Below are positions 1-9,173 of a DNA stretch of 64,000 nucleotides, piece after piece. Positions within the stretch are counted from its first letter, which is position 1, and the number at the start of each line of letters is the position of its first letter. The notes under the pieces were generated by a model. The model saw nothing but the letters and a program-made list of their open reading frames with translations. It was not told where the DNA came from and did not search any database. The stretch comes from a virus, in IMG/VR virus record IMGVR_UViG_3300022413_000352, positions 1 through 64,000 of that record; one strand, written 5' to 3'. The position numbers and the translations under genes were made by a program.

Positions 1-189
1 TCAGAGTGCCAAGGGTGAGCGTAGAATCAGCCGTAATCGGTAACGTGCCAGTGGCTGAAGTCGTCAGAGTGCCAAGGGTGATCGTAGAATCAGCCGTAAT
101 CGGTAACGTGCCAGTGGCTGAAGTCGTCAGAGTGCCAAGGGTGATCGTAGAATCAGCCGTAATCGGTAACGTGCCAGTGGCTGAAGTCG
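1..189. repeat. Three tandem 63-bp repeats
   Basis: Copies begin at about 1, 64 and 127. The copy nearest the left edge differs by one base (GAGCG for GATCG), changing Ile to Leu in the encoded repeat. A fourth, diverged unit follows at 190-250. The unit is a multiple of three, so copy number can change without breaking the frame. More copies may lie beyond the edge. Confidence 0.9.
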
Positions 190-316
190 TCAATGCGCCG
201 AGAGTTATTGACGCATCACCAGTGGTTGCGGCGGTTGCAACAGACGATATAATCCATTGACGCCTTAACGGACGCACCCAGCGCTTACGGTAAACTCCAA
301 CAGTCAACCCTGGCAT
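1..316 (-). CDS. Tail fibre-like protein with 21-residue tandem repeats (3' end off window)
   Basis: The reading frame starts at an ATG (314-316) directly after the stop of the preceding gene and stays open to the window edge, so the C-terminus is missing. The first 40 residues (MPGLTVGVYRKRW...) lead into tandem 21-residue units of the type LTTSATGTLPITADSTITLG, each encoded by a near-identical 63-bp unit. The Thr/Ser/Gly-rich beta-prone repeats and the position last in the tail module suggest a fibre shaft or virion adhesin; that role is inferred. The opposite strand is also open through the repeat, but only as a consequence of its periodicity. Confidence 0.7.
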   Translation of the reverse strand, partial: MPGLTVGVYRKRWVRPLRRQWIISSVATAATTGDASITLGALTTSATGTLPITADSTITLGTLTTSATGTLPITADSTITLGTLTTSATGTLPITADSTLTLGTL

Positions 317-319
317 TAA

Positions 320-787
320 TTAGCCCCCGATTTCCTCAAACGTTATGGTGCTACTCATAGTTATGGCGTCTGGCGTTGGTGCAGACGGGAGCTCTAGAAC
401 CACACGACCAGATGGTGAGATCACGATCCGTTCTTCAGGTGTTGGTTGATATACCCAGCCACCTTGAATATTGAACGCATCAGCGCGAATCACCGTAGTT
501 GTTGTGGCTTGCGTGGTGTTGTTGGCCTCTACGGTGCCACCGAATGCGGCGTCGCCCACTTGATGAGCGGCAGCAGTAGGCGTCGTGCCGCCCGATCCAC
601 TGGTCCCAGTGGAGCGAGAAAGCTGTAACGTCAACCCTTCTGCTGCGGCATCCCCGTAGTCTGAGTTTTGACCAATCACGATACTATGAATGACCACCAC
701 ACTGTCAGCCGGAGCGTTAAGTTCCCACAAGTCTTGTATGGCAGACACTGCCACATCTGTAAATGATGCACTATACATGCGTGACAT
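320..787 (-). CDS. Phage structural protein of unknown function
   Basis: A 155-residue protein beginning MSRMYSASFTDVAVSAIQDL, with a central Ser/Gly/Thr-rich stretch (SRSTGTSGSGGTTPTAA) and a beta-rich C-terminal half (VVLELPSAPTPDAITMSSTI). The pattern of a short 'sas..dvavsa.qDLw' start, 'IGQ.SDyGDa' and 'PEER' resembles a family of small uncharacterised proteins found near phage tail genes, probably with a compact beta fold. It lies between the repeat protein and the fibre gene in one tightly packed minus-strand run, with AAGGTGAG before the start. A decoration or fibre-associated role is inferred. Confidence 0.6.
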   Translation of the reverse strand: MSRMYSASFTDVAVSAIQDLWELNAPADSVVVIHSIVIGQNSDYGDAAAEGLTLQLSRSTGTSGSGGTTPTAAAHQVGDAAFGGTVEANNTTQATTTTVIRADAFNIQGGWVYQPTPEERIVISPSGRVVLELPSAPTPDAITMSSTITFEEIGG

Positions 788-790
788 GGC

Positions 791-2506
791 TCACCTTACA
801 AGTAGAGATTGACGTTGGACTTTGCGACGCATAAAGAAGGGAGCACTATCCCCTCCTCCAGCGACAAAGTAAGGGGCAAACCGATAAGCTTGGATATCGA
901 ATGTGGCCTCATTAATGAACGCAATATCAGACCCATTTAGCGCTGCTATAGCACACAGATCAACGGTCCCTGGTATATTTAATTCATCAGGTACTTCAGC
1001 CCAGTCGGTGCCGTCGAAAGAGTATGTCCTGAGGTCTTCCAGATTGTAGTCGTAAAAAGCCACATCCGTTGAATTTAGTGCGCCTAGGGTTGGCCTCACT
1101 GGGTTCCCCGTTATTTTGAGGTCATTCCCAATCTGTGACCAATCAGTGCCATCAAAACGATAAAGTCGTAAATCATCTTGAGTTGTATCAATAAAGGCAA
1201 CATCTGTGGTGTTTAGACCTGCTAAGGCGGGGTTATCACCAACGCCCGTGATAGCTAGGGCATTACCAGTCGGCGTCCAGTCGGTGCCGTCAAAGTCATA
1301 TTTTCGTAGTGAATCATTAGTGCTATCTATAAAGGCCACGCTAGTGCTTGTTAATGCCGCTAGCGCCGCTACACCACCCGCCCCACTTATATTGAGGTCA
1401 TTCCCAATCTGTGACCAATCAGTGCCATCAAAACGATAAAGTCGTAAATCATCTTGAATTGTATCAAAAAAAGCAACGTCTGTGGTGTTTAGACCTGCTA
1501 AGGAGGGATTCCCGGTTGAAGGTATCGCAAGCTCATTCCCGACTGTAACCCAGACACTACCATTAAAGCGATATAGTCTAAGGCTGTCATTGAGACCACC
1601 TATAACAGCCACATCTGTTGAGTTTAGGGCAGCGGCCGCAGGCTTATCTATTCCGGGGATCCCAAAATCATTACCAATCTGAGCCCAGTCGGTGCCGTCA
1701 AAGGAGTATGTCTTGATTGAATCAATAGAACTATCTCCAAGGACAATATCTGTGCTATCTAAACCGACTAAGCCTGGACGTATAATCCCAGGAACAGACA
1801 ATCCATTTCCCACTAATGTCCAGTCTGTACCATCAAAAGAGTACTTCCGCAATTCGTTATTGTTTGTATCACAGTAGGCAACAGTAGTGCTCGACAAGAA
1901 AGCTAAAGCAGGATATGTTATCCCCGGTAAATTGAGGTCATTCCCAATCTGTGACCAGTCGGTTCCATCGAAACGATAAAGTCGTAAATCATCACCATTT
2001 ATATCAATAAAGGCAACATCTGTGGTGTTTAGACCTGCTAAGGCGGGGTTACCCACGCTTCCGACAGCTAGGGGATTACCAGTCAGTGTCCAGTCGGTGC
2101 CGTCAAAATCATATTTGCGTAGTGAATCATTATTGCTATCTATAAAGGCCACGCTAGTGCTTGTTAATGCCGCTAGAGCTGGCTCGCCCGCCCCACTTAT
2201 ATTGAGGTCATTCCCAATCTGTGACCAGCTACTACCGCCCCACCTATAAAGTCGTAAATCATCTTGACTTATATCAAAAAAAGCAACGTCTGTGGTGTTT
2301 AGACCTGCTAGAGCTGAGGTGCCAGCGGATGATATGGTAAGATCAGCCCCATCCTGAGACCAGTCGGTACCATCCCAGTCTAATTTTCTTAATTTGTCAA
2401 GGTTTTGTTCAAAATACGCGATGGACGTCGCAGTCAAATGCGCCATCGCGCAATGTCCACTACCTGCTACAGTTAGGGGCGTCCCAAGCGCCCCCCAACC
2501 TGCCAT
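791..2506 (-). CDS. Beta-propeller-like repeat protein, probable virion adhesin
   Basis: This 571-residue protein consists almost entirely of about twelve repeats of roughly 46 residues. The unit reads approximately LxI.G.G.PALAgLNTTDVAFiD...DDLRLYRFDGTDWSQIGN. Aromatic and Asp positions recur in each unit (FDGTDW), which suits beta-propeller blades or a carbohydrate-binding solenoid; this fold is inferred. No signal peptide is visible. The last 35 residues leave the repeat and end in a basic tail (FFMRRKVQRQSLLVR). Starting only two bases after the preceding stop, it is probably translated by coupling, since no clear ribosome-binding site is seen. Position among fibre genes suggests receptor binding. 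Confidence 0.65.
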   Translation of the reverse strand: MAGWGALGTPLTVAGSGHCAMAHLTATSIAYFEQNLDKLRKLDWDGTDWSQDGADLTISSAGTSALAGLNTTDVAFFDISQDDLRLYRWGGSSWSQIGNDLNISGAGEPALAALTSTSVAFIDSNNDSLRKYDFDGTDWTLTGNPLAVGSVGNPALAGLNTTDVAFIDINGDDLRLYRFDGTDWSQIGNDLNLPGITYPALAFLSSTTVAYCDTNNNELRKYSFDGTDWTLVGNGLSVPGIIRPGLVGLDSTDIVLGDSSIDSIKTYSFDGTDWAQIGNDFGIPGIDKPAAAALNSTDVAVIGGLNDSLRLYRFNGSVWVTVGNELAIPSTGNPSLAGLNTTDVAFFDTIQDDLRLYRFDGTDWSQIGNDLNISGAGGVAALAALTSTSVAFIDSTNDSLRKYDFDGTDWTPTGNALAITGVGDNPALAGLNTTDVAFIDTTQDDLRLYRFDGTDWSQIGNDLKITGNPVRPTLGALNSTDVAFYDYNLEDLRTYSFDGTDWAEVPDELNIPGTVDLCAIAALNGSDIAFINEATFDIQAYRFAPYFVAGGGDSAPFFMRRKVQRQSLLVR

Positions 2507-2508
2507 AA

Positions 2509-2739
2509 TTAGTAACCAGCTGCAAAGTTAGTAACACGAGCCTGCAAGGCAGCGAAAAGGGCGTCAACTTCTGCCACTTCGTCAGATGCTGGCCCGAACT
2601 CTGTTTCAAGGTCAGCCCGGTCTTGCCCGATCCGGTTTTTAACCTGGTTAAGTGCCTGAAATGCACTCTGCACTTGCCCTCTAAAGTCAATGTAACGGTC
2701 TCCACGACGTGCTTGTTTTGCAATGTCTTCGTCAGCCAT
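2509..2739 (-). CDS. Small hypothetical phage protein, helical
   Basis: A 76-residue protein starting MADEDIAKQARRGD. The ATG at 2739 was preferred over a longer frame because AGGAG lies seven bases upstream. The sequence is acidic and predicted mostly helical (FRGQVQSAFQALNQVKNRIGQDRADLETEF...VAEVDALFAALQARV), so it may form a coiled-coil or helical bundle. No family was recognised. It sits between a secreted FN3-like protein and the propeller-like protein in the tail/fibre run. Confidence 0.6.
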   Translation of the reverse strand: MADEDIAKQARRGDRYIDFRGQVQSAFQALNQVKNRIGQDRADLETEFGPASDEVAEVDALFAALQARVTNFAAGY

Positions 2740-2749
2740 AATCAAACTC

Positions 2750-3106
2750 CTATGGTAACGTATACTCAACCGATAATCGAAACTTAACATTGATTGGTAT
2801 CAGCTTGAGAGGCTCACTTCGACTACTCAGACGTGTATCGGTTGACGCCTCTACCGCGACCCACCTGTCATCCTTGTCCACAGCCATATCCTCAAACGTA
2901 ATCCGGGTCAGCACCAGCTCGGCTCGTTCGGTTAGACTGTCCACATCTGGCCCCACAAAGACGCGATACTTCACCACTTCATCTGGCGGGATGGGCCGTC
3001 CGTCTATCAACGTGGTAGACGGATTCCATGTCAGTGTTTGGGCTGCAACAGTACTGGCTACAAGCCCCGCGATAAGTAGCAGTATAATCGATTTCAAATT
3101 ACGCAT
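2750..3106 (-). CDS. Secreted fibronectin type III-like protein
   Basis: This 118-residue protein has an N-terminal Sec signal peptide (MRNLKSIILLLIAGLVASTVAA, then QTLTW). The remainder looks like a single FN3/Ig-like domain: a T-W-N strand, 'YRVFVG', and a terminal '..EPLKLIPINVKFRLSVEYTLP'. The start overlaps the stop of the preceding gene (ATGCGTAA), which argues for this ATG over a longer frame without a signal peptide. Similar small secreted FN3-like proteins occur at 27469-27894 and 27902-28294. A phage gene with an export signal here is unusual. Function is unknown; binding at the cell surface is a guess. Confidence 0.65.
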   Translation of the reverse strand: MRNLKSIILLLIAGLVASTVAAQTLTWNPSTTLIDGRPIPPDEVVKYRVFVGPDVDSLTERAELVLTRITFEDMAVDKDDRWVAVEASTDTRLSSRSEPLKLIPINVKFRLSVEYTLP

Positions 3107-3518
3107 TCCCGTCAATGAGAATAAACGTGGTAATCGTAAACGCTTGAGCTGCTGTAAATTCTGTGGAATCCACTTCGATATCGCCACCACCAGACGTAGC
3201 TGTTACATCCCCGCGCATATGGCATACTGTATCAGCACTGTTATGAATTTCAAAGTGAGCAACCGTTCCGGTAGCATCTGCGCTGGTGTCTTCCCATGTA
3301 CCCAACTTACCTTTTTGACCCGCTGTGGTTGCCCCGGCTGCTTCCAGCCAATCAGAAGGCAATGTCAAAGTGGCTAAGACAGTTCCAGATGATGCAGTGG
3401 CACAATCAGCCGGTTGTGCCCCTGTCCGCATCCGCAAAATAGGCGCAGTACCAATCGCCGTTTCAATCGCATCTAAACGGGCTTCACGTGTGGCAACGCC
3501 GAGTTGTAAATTTGCCAT
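3099..3518 (-). CDS. Conserved phage tail-region protein of unknown function
   Basis: A 139-residue protein with an N-terminal helix (MANLQLGVATREARLDAIETAIG) followed by a Gly/Thr/Ala-rich beta region. The pattern 'a.LdAiEtaiGtaP.L.irTGa.PA.Ca.A.sGtvLat..LPsdW' resembles a widespread family of uncharacterised phage structural proteins. GGAG precedes the ATG. A similar helix (ARLEAIEARLDALEA) ends the small protein at 9586-9846. It is probably a virion or fibre component, inferred from its place in the tail block. Confidence 0.65.
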   Translation of the reverse strand: MANLQLGVATREARLDAIETAIGTAPILRMRTGAQPADCATASSGTVLATLTLPSDWLEAAGATTAGQKGKLGTWEDTSADATGTVAHFEIHNSADTVCHMRGDVTATSGGGDIEVDSTEFTAAQAFTITTFILIDGNA

Positions 3519-3530
3519 ATCAATCTCCAG

Positions 3531-6500
3531 TTAGTGTAAAATCACAGGGTTAATCCGACGCCGAGTGCCCGTAAACGCGCTAACATCTATATCAACCGTC
3601 GATCCAAGAGTGACCTGCGTCGTAGCCACTGGGTCACATGCAGATATTTCCCCAATAGTAACCCCTGGTGCATCCACTTGATCAATGGTGCCAACCACCA
3701 ACCCAGCCGCTTCAATTGCCGCCTCACCTGCGGCTTGAGTGAGCCCGATACAGGTGGGAACTGCCACCGTCGCCGCTGCACTGATATTCAAATCGACAGC
3801 CGATCCGAGCACCACCACTGTCGTCGCCACCGGGCTCTGACTTGCCACTTCACCGACTGTGGTACCGGGCGCATCCACATCCGTTACAACACCCACAACC
3901 AACCCGGCGGCTTCAATTGTGGAAGTCGCAGCCGCCTCAGTTGTGTCCACCACATCGGGAACTGCAACGGTTGAGACCTCATCAGGTGCCGTGCACTCGC
4001 TTCCAAGTGTACCATTCCAAAGGTTATTGGTGCACGTAGTGGCAGTAGGGGTGACGCCGTTCCCTTCTTCGATGATAATCACCGAATCAATATCAATCGA
4101 GCTTGTCAGATCGTTACCCTCGATCAATGTTCTCGTCACACGCCCCGTTACACGTACTGGCACGCTCCCCGTGATGACGTTATTGCGTATCACATTATCA
4201 TTGACTGTGCTGGCTCCCAGGCTTTCTAGTGTCACCACATTATTACCCGTTCCAGTAATCGTTAACCCGGCCAATATTCCCCAGTCTTCCATTACGATGG
4301 TAAACCCGGAATTGATTGAGATCGTAACCGCTTCGCAATTATACGGCTTAACCGTAATTGGATTTGATGAGCTAGCGAACCCAAACTCGGCATCTGCTGT
4401 CAGTGTGTGCGTGCCAGCCCGTAATAAAAACACATCCCCACCGCTGGATGCGTCAAGTATGGTGGTCAGATTGTCACTTGTTTCAACTTGAGTGCCAGTC
4501 GTTTCACAACTCTCGTTATCCACCACACTTCCAGATGGACCCGTACTAATTTCAAATGTGACAATTGCCGGGGTAAATGCCAATGTGCCGCCTGCGGGAT
4601 TTTGACTAATCACGAGACCTACAGCGACGCTTTCGCTACTAGCCTGAGTGACTGTACCGGTACTGAGTCCACTTACTGCGTTAATTGCCGAGGTAGCAGC
4701 AGCCTGAGTCAAGCCCACAACATCTGGAACTTCCGCAGTCATTCCGCCTGCCGTTGACGTATCATATGCCCCTTTATCGGGACCATCACCCAACCAAGGG
4801 CGATGTACCCCTTTACCCGTCGAAAATGTAATAGTTGGAGTCACAGTGATCGTGGTAGCCGAAAGGCCCGTCACTCTTACCGTACTTGGAGTTGCATCTT
4901 CAACTTGAATCGTATCGCCGACATGTAAATAAAATTGATCGTCATAGGTGAAATATTGCCGGGGATTACAGTCAACTGTAATCGTTGACGTATCTGTTCC
5001 ACCGCCGTCTGTAAGCATATAGAAATCACCGCTATCAATCGCGCCCGAACCAGATGCGAGACTAAAATCGTCCGTTGAGACGCCCGCAAACAGAGGATCA
5101 CCAGTAGCACTCGTGGTGCCTTCACTTGTAGATGTCGTAAATGCAGCCAAATCAAGTGATGCAATGTCGGGATCACTACAAAACACCCCATCGGCAATCC
5201 CGTCTTCGTCCCATAAGTACAACGGGCGATCCCCGCTCACTGAATACAGATGATTACTTTTCAGCGTGACACTTCCCGGATCATCCATGTCCCATTGAGA
5301 AATAGCACCCGGTGAATCCAATGTACCAACGAATATGTTGTTTCGGATATCAATATCAGACAACTCAAAGCTATTACCTGTGGGGAAACACTGACCTTTT
5401 AGCCACAACGGGCGGAAGGTGTTATATGCCACGTTACCAAAGTATACCAAGTCATGCGCCCCTTGAGACGCTTCAAAACCCGACCCTGAAGCCGACGATC
5501 CCAGTAGACCGGATGCCACATTGTGTAAGAATGAAATATGGTGGTTTCCCAACGGGCTATTCCCGCTTCCGCCACTAACCGCAAACGCCCGATCTGTTGT
5601 ACAGCCGTTCGCGCTTCCCGCATCTTGAACGGTATTACTTCTAATGATTACCAAATCCGTCAAAGTAGTGGAATCCCCGCCCACGTCAATCCCATCACAT
5701 CCACATTCAATTAGATTTCCCTCAACAAGCACGTTTTGTGAATTCTGGATTGCGATGGAATCAAGGTTTCCGGTTGAGGTATCGTGAGTAAACCGATTGT
5801 TGAGGATTTTAATGTCCTCAGCTTCCTGTACAAAAATACAAAAATCGCCGCCCGTATTTTGGAATACCGAGTTTTGGACAGTAATGTTATTGACTGAGTG
5901 GTCAGACAGTACCACGCAGGAATTCTTAGTGCCGTTGATGACAAGATTATCAAATAAAATGTGGTGAGATGAGTTGTAAGCCCCCACACCCTCGGTCCCT
6001 ATCGCATCAGAAACGGCAGCTCCCACGATCGATATGTCTTGTACATGTACATAGCTTGTGTTGCTCACATATATCACGGGCCAAAACGCATTTGGGTGGC
6101 TGAGTCCCGTCACATTAATAGTGACCGTGCCAGGTGTTTGGGCACGTAAAATAAACGGATCACCCGAAACCCCAGCTTGAGGCTCTGTAATATAAAGAAA
6201 CTCAGGATAGGAGCCTGGACCCACGATCACTTGACCTGGTCCATTATGGCAATTAATACCGCGTTGTATCGTCTGAGCGGGTGTATTCTGACTCTCAATC
6301 ACCAAACAACTGCGAGTGTCATCCCCAGTCTCCTTTGATACCCAATGAGTGGTACCTGCGGGCTCTTCGGCTGGTGTTCCGACTGCTGTAAATTCCGCCA
6401 ACGCCGCAAACTCCCGACCGTTCACAGCATTAATTGCCTTAAACATGACATACCGACCGATTGTATCAGCAGGTAACGTCGTGACAAGAGATGTGGCGGT

Positions 6501-8345
6501 ATCCGATCCCGTATTCGTCGCATCAGGCGTTGGAGGAAACCCACTACCGGAGCTACTCACATAAATTTCAAAGTCAGCTACAACACCATTAAGATGCCCG
6601 CGCCTTGATACCGTGCCAATTTGTGTGAGTTCATACGTTGCGCCCAAATCGAAGACAACAAAATGCGGATACGGAATCGCACTCGGTGTATACCCTGAAT
6701 GCCAATGAGTTAGGATATCCCCATCAAGGGCATTAGAGGCAGGTGCGGTTTCGCTCACCTCCTCTTGGCTACTTACCGAGAAAATAGACATACCACTCTG
6801 TGCAATAGTGTTAGGAATAACAACCACACCTGGATAAGCGCCCATATCAGTCCCTAAACTGTCGGCGTCAATTGCAGGTGATCCCGGATTAAGATTGAAG
6901 TCAGCCGGTTTATCCACAAATAATGGATCGGAATTGACATTCCCCGTACTTCCTGACAAGGAATTAAACGAAGTGAACGTTTGAATAACACCCGAAACAT
7001 AAGGGCCATCACTCAAGCATAACCGCTCACGCAGCGTTCCTTCGTCAGTATTTAAAGGACAATCCCATACCCCAACATCAGTTGTGCCGTCTTTAAACAT
7101 CAGATTGTTAAAAAACGTATTTCCACCAAGACTTAGCCGACCTCCCTCAACCCCTCCCATAATCGTGCCAGGGATTGATTCCGACCCAACCACCAATTGA
7201 CCAAAGACATTGTTATATAATATATTATCGCGGAATTCGTTAAGCTCTGAACGGAAAAATGCAGCGCCCCATTGAGAGTTCAGATACATAACATTATGAT
7301 GAATAATATGATTATGTGTTGTAAATACATAAGTTGTGGCAGTTTGAAGACCTAATTGATTTTGGTATAACTGATTCTCTGTCACCTCCCATGCGTGACA
7401 ACGGCCATCGAGATAAACCCCCCGTGAGTGCCCGCTTACTATATTGCCTTTTACAAGACTATTATGCCCCGCTTCATTACACCAAATACCGTTAGCATCT
7501 CCCGTGTTCACAACAGCTACAGCTGCTGCTGTAATCGTGTTATTCTCGATTGTATGATACCCGTTGCGCCGCTGTGTACCGCCTGGGAATACCTCAACAC
7601 CACCGCTCTCAGCTACTTGAATCCCCACCATAATCGGGCGGGTAGGCGCAAAGTTGACAAACGATCCCCGTCCACCTGTGATCGTGTTGCCTCGTATAAT
7701 ATTTCTGTAACTAGACAAGTTGTAAATATGATAGCCATATGTATCAATAAAGATATTATCGAGAATTTCAATATCCCGGACATTTTTCATAAGAACGGGA
7801 GCCATAAAGTTCTGAAAGTTGTTCCCCACATTCTGAAACGTATTCCCCACAATTTGAATATGATGAACGGTTGTGTCCATTGAATTCGCTGGTGCCCCCG
7901 TCTCACCAGGCGTGAAAAAGTTTACATCACCTTGATTCGATTCTGTATGCTCAATTTGAACCGCGTAGTTAGCAGGGGAATCTTTAAACGTAATACCCTC
8001 TAACCTTACCCAGCTTGTGCCGTTCATAAACCGCCAAGCGCCTAGATATTGGCCCGCGTTGTCATTTTTGAAAAAGACGGTTCCAGTCTGGGGTTTTGGT
8101 TTAAATGTAATATAATTACCGGATGTTCCGCTTCGACTAACCGTTACCGACTCGGTATACGATCCGCCTACGATCTCAATTATATCACCCGCATTCGACG
8201 CATCAGACGCTTGTTGAACGGTGCAAAACGGATCACCAATAGTTCCAACACCTGGACACGTATTCGCTTTATCCGCGTATAAGGTCGCAGCAAACCCGTA
8301 ACTCGGCAACACCAAAAGCGATAATATTACTAGCAGTACCGCCAT
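3531..8345 (-). CDS. Giant secreted parallel beta-helix protein with F5/8C-like and PASTA domains
   Basis: A 1604-residue protein with a Sec signal peptide (MAVLLVILSLLVLPSYGFA). Residues about 20-500 form a right-handed beta-helix (repeated 'N.I....I.GN.i..' turns, pectate-lyase/PbH1 type). Residues about 517-660 look like an F5/8 type C (discoidin) carbohydrate-binding domain (NALDGDILTHWHSG... VVFDLGATYELTQI). A second beta-helix spans about 670-1190. Three PASTA-like modules follow, at about 1203-1262 and 1457-1585 (VPDVVGLTQAAATSAI, AVPDVVDTTEAAATST, AVPTCIGLTQAAGEAA), with a short helix-like stretch between the first and second. Beta-helices are typical of tailspike depolymerases and PASTA repeats of wall-binding proteins. 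A polysaccharide-degrading or surface-binding role is therefore inferred; catalytic residues were not identified. Confidence 0.75.
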   Translation of the reverse strand: MAVLLVILSLLVLPSYGFAATLYADKANTCPGVGTIGDPFCTVQQASDASNAGDIIEIVGGSYTESVTVSRSGTSGNYITFKPKPQTGTVFFKNDNAGQYLGAWRFMNGTSWVRLEGITFKDSPANYAVQIEHTESNQGDVNFFTPGETGAPANSMDTTVHHIQIVGNTFQNVGNNFQNFMAPVLMKNVRDIEILDNIFIDTYGYHIYNLSSYRNIIRGNTITGGRGSFVNFAPTRPIMVGIQVAESGGVEVFPGGTQRRNGYHTIENNTITAAAVAVVNTGDANGIWCNEAGHNSLVKGNIVSGHSRGVYLDGRCHAWEVTENQLYQNQLGLQTATTYVFTTHNHIIHHNVMYLNSQWGAAFFRSELNEFRDNILYNNVFGQLVVGSESIPGTIMGGVEGGRLSLGGNTFFNNLMFKDGTTDVGVWDCPLNTDEGTLRERLCLSDGPYVSGVIQTFTSFNSLSGSTGNVNSDPLFVDKPADFNLNPGSPAIDADSLGTDMGAYPGVVVIPNTIAQSGMSIFSVSSQEEVSETAPASNALDGDILTHWHSGYTPSAIPYPHFVVFDLGATYELTQIGTVSRRGHLNGVVADFEIYVSSSGSGFPPTPDATNTGSDTATSLVTTLPADTIGRYVMFKAINAVNGREFAALAEFTAVGTPAEEPAGTTHWVSKETGDDTRSCLVIESQNTPAQTIQRGINCHNGPGQVIVGPGSYPEFLYITEPQAGVSGDPFILRAQTPGTVTINVTGLSHPNAFWPVIYVSNTSYVHVQDISIVGAAVSDAIGTEGVGAYNSSHHILFDNLVINGTKNSCVVLSDHSVNNITVQNSVFQNTGGDFCIFVQEAEDIKILNNRFTHDTSTGNLDSIAIQNSQNVLVEGNLIECGCDGIDVGGDSTTLTDLVIIRSNTVQDAGSANGCTTDRAFAVSGGSGNSPLGNHHISFLHNVASGLLGSSASGSGFEASQGAHDLVYFGNVAYNTFRPLWLKGQCFPTGNSFELSDIDIRNNIFVGTLDSPGAISQWDMDDPGSVTLKSNHLYSVSGDRPLYLWDEDGIADGVFCSDPDIASLDLAAFTTSTSEGTTSATGDPLFAGVSTDDFSLASGSGAIDSGDFYMLTDGGGTDTSTITVDCNPRQYFTYDDQFYLHVGDTIQVEDATPSTVRVTGLSATTITVTPTITFSTGKGVHRPWLGDGPDKGAYDTSTAGGMTAEVPDVVGLTQAAATSAINAVSGLSTGTVTQASSESVAVGLVISQNPAGGTLAFTPAIVTFEISTGPSGSVVDNESCETTGTQVETSDNLTTILDASSGGDVFLLRAGTHTLTADAEFGFASSSNPITVKPYNCEAVTISINSGFTIVMEDWGILAGLTITGTGNNVVTLESLGASTVNDNVIRNNVITGSVPVRVTGRVTRTLIEGNDLTSSIDIDSVIIIEEGNGVTPTATTCTNNLWNGTLGSECTAPDEVSTVAVPDVVDTTEAAATSTIEAAGLVVGVVTDVDAPGTTVGEVASQSPVATTVVVLGSAVDLNISAAATVAVPTCIGLTQAAGEAAIEAAGLVVGTIDQVDAPGVTIGEISACDPVATTQVTLGSTVDIDVSAFTGTRRRINPVILH

Positions 8346-8348
8346 ATC

Positions 8349-9173
8349 TTAAAACCCCAGTGATGTATATGTAGCTAACACCTGAATCACATACGCATCC
8401 GATAGCGTTGTGTCAGATTCGCCAGCACCTGCAAGCATTTTTAGCTGAATCGTGAGCCTTGAATAGGCACCACATGTGCCCCCTGGGACAAGCGTCAAAG
8501 CTGTCCCCGCGTTTGACATCACCCATCTGTCTTTTGGCACACTGTCGAATTCAATTGTTGCTTTTTGAGCCGCGCCAAAGTTAATCGTGGCGAGATCAGA
8601 TGCCGCATCTTCGCATTTTGCCCAGATATTAAAGTCTAAACTACCCGCTGGGGTTGTCCCATGGTTGATACCTTGTACCCATACATCGATATTAGTGCTC
8701 GCCTTCACATCTGCGCCAAGACCAACGCTTGAGGTTATTTTTCCGCTTGTACTTTTAGTAACGCAACTCACCACACGATGATCTGCAATCTCAGCATTTT
8801 GTGTGGTAATTGCTAATATTTCAGGTACTTCGCAAATCGTTCCATCCACCTCAAAAGACGCTGCTGAAAACGCAACGGGAACCTGTCGCTCATTTGTGAT
8901 TCCGGCATCGATTGCCACCTCAAACCACTTCAGACCCGCACCCCGATCATCACAGACATATAACTCACTAGGGAGCACACCCGTTTTATCGAGTATCACA
9001 GTTGTACCGGATATACAAGGCTCAGCTGGTAGTGACGCCAAGTCAGCCGGAACTTTTGTGGACCCATCTGTATGGAAAATATTGCCTCGGATCATGAGCT
9101 GAGAGGGTGGCTGAGCAAACGCCAGAGACGCCAACAGAAGGCTAAGGCACGATATAATTACGGCTAGTTTCAC
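8349..9173 (-). CDS. Secreted hypothetical protein
   Basis: The likely start is a GTG at 9173, with AGGGGG eight bases upstream. It gives a textbook signal peptide (VKLAVIISCLSLLLASLAFA, then QPPSQ). The frame is also open upstream to an ATG at 9206, which lacks a ribosome-binding site. The mature part (about 250 residues) has paired cysteines (EPCISG, YVCDDRG, TICEV, SCVTK, KCEDA, TCGAY) and a beta-rich C-terminus that could be a jelly-roll. No family was recognised. It overlaps the preceding gene by 32 bases and directly precedes the giant beta-helix gene. The two may be exported and act together; this is inferred from adjacency only. Confidence 0.6.
   Translation of the reverse strand: MKLAVIISCLSLLLASLAFAQPPSQLMIRGNIFHTDGSTKVPADLASLPAEPCISGTTVILDKTGVLPSELYVCDDRGAGLKWFEVAIDAGITNERQVPVAFSAASFEVDGTICEVPEILAITTQNAEIADHRVVSCVTKSTSGKITSSVGLGADVKASTNIDVWVQGINHGTTPAGSLDFNIWAKCEDAASDLATINFGAAQKATIEFDSVPKDRWVMSNAGTALTLVPGGTCGAYSRLTIQLKMLAGAGESDTTLSDAYVIQVLATYTSLGF

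Noticed and set aside
6-260. Plus-strand open frame of 84 codons through the 63-bp repeat
   Set aside because: It lacks a ribosome-binding site, and the minus frame continues a real gene with an ATG at 316. The plus frame is open only because the unit length is divisible by three.
1206-2249. Series of plus-strand open frames opposite the twelve-repeat protein
   Set aside because: They repeat in register with the minus-strand repeats and are shadows of them.
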